Source of the DNA: Bdellovibrionaceae bacterium UBA6502
GTDB taxonomy: Bacteria > Bdellovibrionota > Bdellovibrionia > Bdellovibrionales > UBA840
Reading direction: 5' to 3'
Assembly (NCBI GenBank): GCA_002436415.1
Contig: DJMA01000026.1
Coordinates: 1 to 64,000, forward strand
DNA: 64,000 nt
Of the stretch, positions 61,836 to 64,000 are shown in pieces. The notes beneath the pieces are model-generated. The model saw nothing but the letters and a program-made list of their open reading frames with translations, made no database searches and was not told where the DNA came from. A program made the position numbers and the translations under genes. How positions within the stretch are numbered: the stretch's first letter is position 1; every line of letters starts with the position of its first letter.

Positions 61836-63692
61836 GTGAAAAAATTGAAAAAGGAACCGACAAAAGACTGGGTTAAGAGAAAGTTATGGGGCAGCCTATT
61901 GCTCTGCTTTTTTTGTCTTTCCTGCGAGTTTGCTGAAAAAAATGAGAATATATTTATTCTCGCTGTGGATGGTTTAGATGGTTCCGCATTTAATTGCCTT
62001 TTGACCGAATCTCAAAGTTCTTTAGAGAAAAGTATTTGCGAGGAGTTTGTCAGGTTCTCTCACGCTCACACCACTTCTCCTTTATCAGTGCCTAGTATGG
62101 CCAGTATTCTGACTGGTTTATATCCTTACCAACATAAACTTAGTGATAACGGTAGTAGCTATTTGTCTGAAAAGAATTGGACTTTGGCCGAACTGGCCTA
62201 CGATAGAAATTTTCACACCGCCTTTTTTAGCGGAGGCGGAAGTATTTGGCGTAAGTCTGGTTTTGCACAAGGCTTTGAGTTGTTCCAAGAGTATGACAAC
62301 TACTTAGACCAAAAGGCCTATTCACCAGCAGACTCTTTGGTGAGTAGTTTTCTAAGATGGTCGGGGACTTACTCACAAAAATCTCAATTTTCGGTAATTC
62401 ATTTTACAGATTTACTATTTCCCAATGAACCTACCTTTGACGATTTTGGAATCGAAAGATCAAAGGGGAGAGACTCTCAAATTAAGGAGTGGAAAGAGTC
62501 GGTCGCAAAATTAATGATCGCCTTGAAAAAGAGACAAATCTGGGACCAAAGTTATATTGTAGTGGTGGGTTTAAATGGTCATACTCCTTTTGATCGAGAA
62601 AATGAAATATCGGCTTTAAACCTTCATTCAGAAAACACACAAGTCAGCATGTTCATAAAACCTCCTCGGAAAAAAAGAGATAGAGGTTTGACTTGGACCA
62701 TTGATTCGAATGTCGCATTAGCAGATATTGGCGCTAGTTTTTTTGAACATTTTGGACAGGAATTACATTCGAGCAATGTGGTTAAGTCATATTCTTTGTT
62801 AACGGCCGTTGAAAAAAATAAGGTCACCTGGCCTGAAGATCGTCCAATTTTAATCGAAAGCTCTTGGGGAAAGTGGAAAAACATAAGCAACACACGAAGT
62901 GCTCTCTTGGTAGGGAAGCGTCTTTATTTGTTTGAAGATCCAATCCATTACTATAACACTCTTATCGATCGTAAAGAATTAGTACCAATTAGTTTTAATG
63001 AAAAAACTCCAAGCATCGAAAAACTTTATGTGTATGAGTTATTGGAGAACATTGGATTAGATCTTTGGAGTGGAGTAAACTTTTTTGAAATTCGTAAATG
63101 GAAATTAGGAAGTTTGTTGTGGTCTGATAAAATGGATGATTACTTATTTGCGGAGTTAAACTTTTTAACAAAACGACTGTCAAATCCCCGTGAGGTTGCA
63201 AATTGGCTAGCGTTTTTTAGTTTAAAGCAAGAAGAGTGGGCTAAGTTAAAAATATTAGGGGAGACTCATTCCGAAGAAAACTGGCGCATGCTCGCAAAAA
63301 GAAAGAAAATCAAACTGAATAAAAACTTTCGAGTTCGAGATTGTTTTGATGTGTTACTTTTGGCGGACCAAATTAAAGAAGATAGTTCTGGCTTCCCAGA
63401 AGATGTATGTGGTTCCAGTCTGGTACAAAATCTTTATCTGTGGAAGAGTTCACAAGGGGAGCAAGCAGATTACTGGCGTGAAAAGTTTCTCTCAGACTAT
63501 CGTTTCTTTCTTTATAGAAGAGACATTAGTATTCAAAATTTTATTTCAGGAATGTTGATGGATGTGGAAGGAACTAATACTTTAGCGCCTCACGCGGTTG
63601 AAATGTATTTATCTTTACCAGAAAACAAGTCATTGAAAAATATTGTAACAAGAAGAATTCCTAATTCGATTTTTTCAAAACAAACTTACTAG
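61836..63692 (+). CDS. Exported/lipoprotein sulfatase-like protein
   Basis: This 618-residue protein begins with a basic stretch, a hydrophobic segment (18-29) and Cys30, a possible lipidation site although the lipobox is weak. The N-terminal domain matches the sulfatase/alkaline phosphatase superfamily: AVDGLDGS with metal-binding Asp45 and Asp48, and TSPLSVPSMASILTGLYPYQH (80-100) at the nucleophile. In true sulfatases this reads C/S-x-P-x-R; here it is S-V-P-S-M, missing the Arg, so sulfatase activity is doubtful. The C-terminal ~230 residues are unrecognised. It starts at GTG, or TTG 61845. Confidence 0.72.
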   Translation: MKKLKKEPTKDWVKRKLWGSLLLCFFCLSCEFAEKNENIFILAVDGLDGSAFNCLLTESQSSLEKSICEEFVRFSHAHTTSPLSVPSMASILTGLYPYQHKLSDNGSSYLSEKNWTLAELAYDRNFHTAFFSGGGSIWRKSGFAQGFELFQEYDNYLDQKAYSPADSLVSSFLRWSGTYSQKSQFSVIHFTDLLFPNEPTFDDFGIERSKGRDSQIKEWKESVAKLMIALKKRQIWDQSYIVVVGLNGHTPFDRENEISALNLHSENTQVSMFIKPPRKKRDRGLTWTIDSNVALADIGASFFEHFGQELHSSNVVKSYSLLTAVEKNKVTWPEDRPILIESSWGKWKNISNTRSALLVGKRLYLFEDPIHYYNTLIDRKELVPISFNEKTPSIEKLYVYELLENIGLDLWSGVNFFEIRKWKLGSLLWSDKMDDYLFAELNFLTKRLSNPREVANWLAFFSLKQEEWAKLKILGETHSEENWRMLAKRKKIKLNKNFRVRDCFDVLLLADQIKEDSSGFPEDVCGSSLVQNLYLWKSSQGEQADYWREKFLSDYRFFLYRRDISIQNFISGMLMDVEGTNTLAPHAVEMYLSLPENKSLKNIVTRRIPNSIFSKQTY

Positions 63693-64000
63693 GCGATACT
63701 TTCAAGCTCTGCGATCCAGAAACTCTCTTTAGGATCCTTTTCAAACAACTGATTTACCAAGCTTGCCAGACTTCTATCATTGGATTGAAAGCTCTCGATG
63801 TGAAAAGGGTTTAGCCGAGAGCTATATAAAAGAAAAAGCTTATCACCATCTTCTAGCTGAATGGATTCAATGTGAGGATGAATGCTTCTATAAACTCCTA
63901 GCATATTTTTAGGAAGAGGAGAGCAATTCTGTTTTCTATGGCTCGCTAAATTATTTGCATGATGAAGTAGTCTTAGTTCACCGCTATTTTTCCAAAGTAG
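63689..64000 (-). CDS. C-terminal part of a PP2C-like protein phosphatase (partial, runs off the window)
   Basis: The frame is open from the window edge at 64000 to the stop at 63689, about 103 codons; a Met at 63904 is internal. The pattern LLWKNSGELRLLHHANNL, then IQLEDGDKLFLLYSSRL and SLASLVNQLFE resembles the last third of PP2C/SpoIIE-type phosphatases (x-GELxxLTxDH...GDxxLLCSDGL...). The assignment is tentative because the catalytic Asp residues lie outside the window. It is convergent with the sulfatase-like gene, overlapping by four bases. Confidence 0.55.
   Translation of the reverse strand, partial: LLWKNSGELRLLHHANNLASHRKQNCSPLPKNMLGVYRSIHPHIESIQLEDGDKLFLLYSSRLNPFHIESFQSNDRSLASLVNQLFEKDPKESFWIAELESIA

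Overview
The window is an AT-rich chromosomal segment with dense coding on both strands and no rRNA, tRNA, phage or insertion-sequence transposase gene that I can see. The gene complement suggests a Gram-negative, low-GC member of the Bdellovibrionota (Bdellovibrio/Bacteriovorax-like). The evidence is a TIGR02147-type regulator, YacG, an ExbB/ExbD energiser, outer-membrane-type proteins ending in Phe, and many exported proteins with no recognisable family. The phylum assignment is inference; no marker rRNA is present.

Layout. 1-8.5 kb: a repeat-bearing leader, an exported alkaline-phosphatase-superfamily protein, a 935-residue exported unknown, pfkA, an HU-type protein and yacG. 8.6-12 kb: a TPR/winged-helix regulator translationally coupled to an exported HExxH protein. 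12-13 kb: a gene-poor stretch with a long palindromic element and an octamer tandem repeat. 12.7-24 kb: a TrmH-like methyltransferase, hemJ, a long aromatic amino acid hydroxylase, a secreted kinase-like protein, a lipoprotein, a carbonic anhydrase/SulP pair, an Lgt paralogue and two more exported unknowns. 24-29 kb: an unknown gene followed by ileS-lspA-lgt. 29-39 kb: a CPBP protease, a Cys-rich exported protein, a di-haem cytochrome c, truA, a small redox cluster, an aldehyde dehydrogenase and a TIGR02147 regulator. 39-45 kb: a frameshifted duplicate next to its intact paralogue, a second palindromic element whose flank is an inverted copy of sequence at the start of the window, and an exported double-AAA+/M41 protease fusion. 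45-50 kb: an M28 peptidase, an exported unknown and a radical SAM/Trp-repeat peptide pair. 50-58 kb: lipA-E2-E3, a four-gene envelope operon with two PAP2 phosphatases, lipB and ybeD. 58-64 kb: a DUF2288 gene, exbB-exbD with two downstream genes, a sulfatase-like protein and the 3' end of a PP2C-like gene.

The most interesting system is at 47569-49188. It consists of a 107-residue peptide with a Sec-type signal sequence and 14 W-x-[N/D] units, a terminator hairpin, and then a radical SAM/SPASM enzyme on the same strand. This matches the logic of three-residue cyclophane (triceptide, GRRM-like) RiPP systems, with an unusually long and almost uninterrupted Trp-Asn-Asp core. The other main leads are the exported AAA+-AAA+-M41 fusion, a group of exported proteins sharing a mature N-terminal C-x-x-S-[AS]-[ST] signature (two with apparent cytosolic folds), and two palindromic elements sharing an internal GAAGCCG-AGGCG hairpin.

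How the genes work together: ileS-lspA-lgt couples lipoprotein maturation to translation. The lipA, lipB, E2 and E3 genes supply and use lipoate. Carbonic anhydrase plus SulP looks like a bicarbonate uptake unit. The PAP2 operon and ExbB/ExbD serve the envelope.
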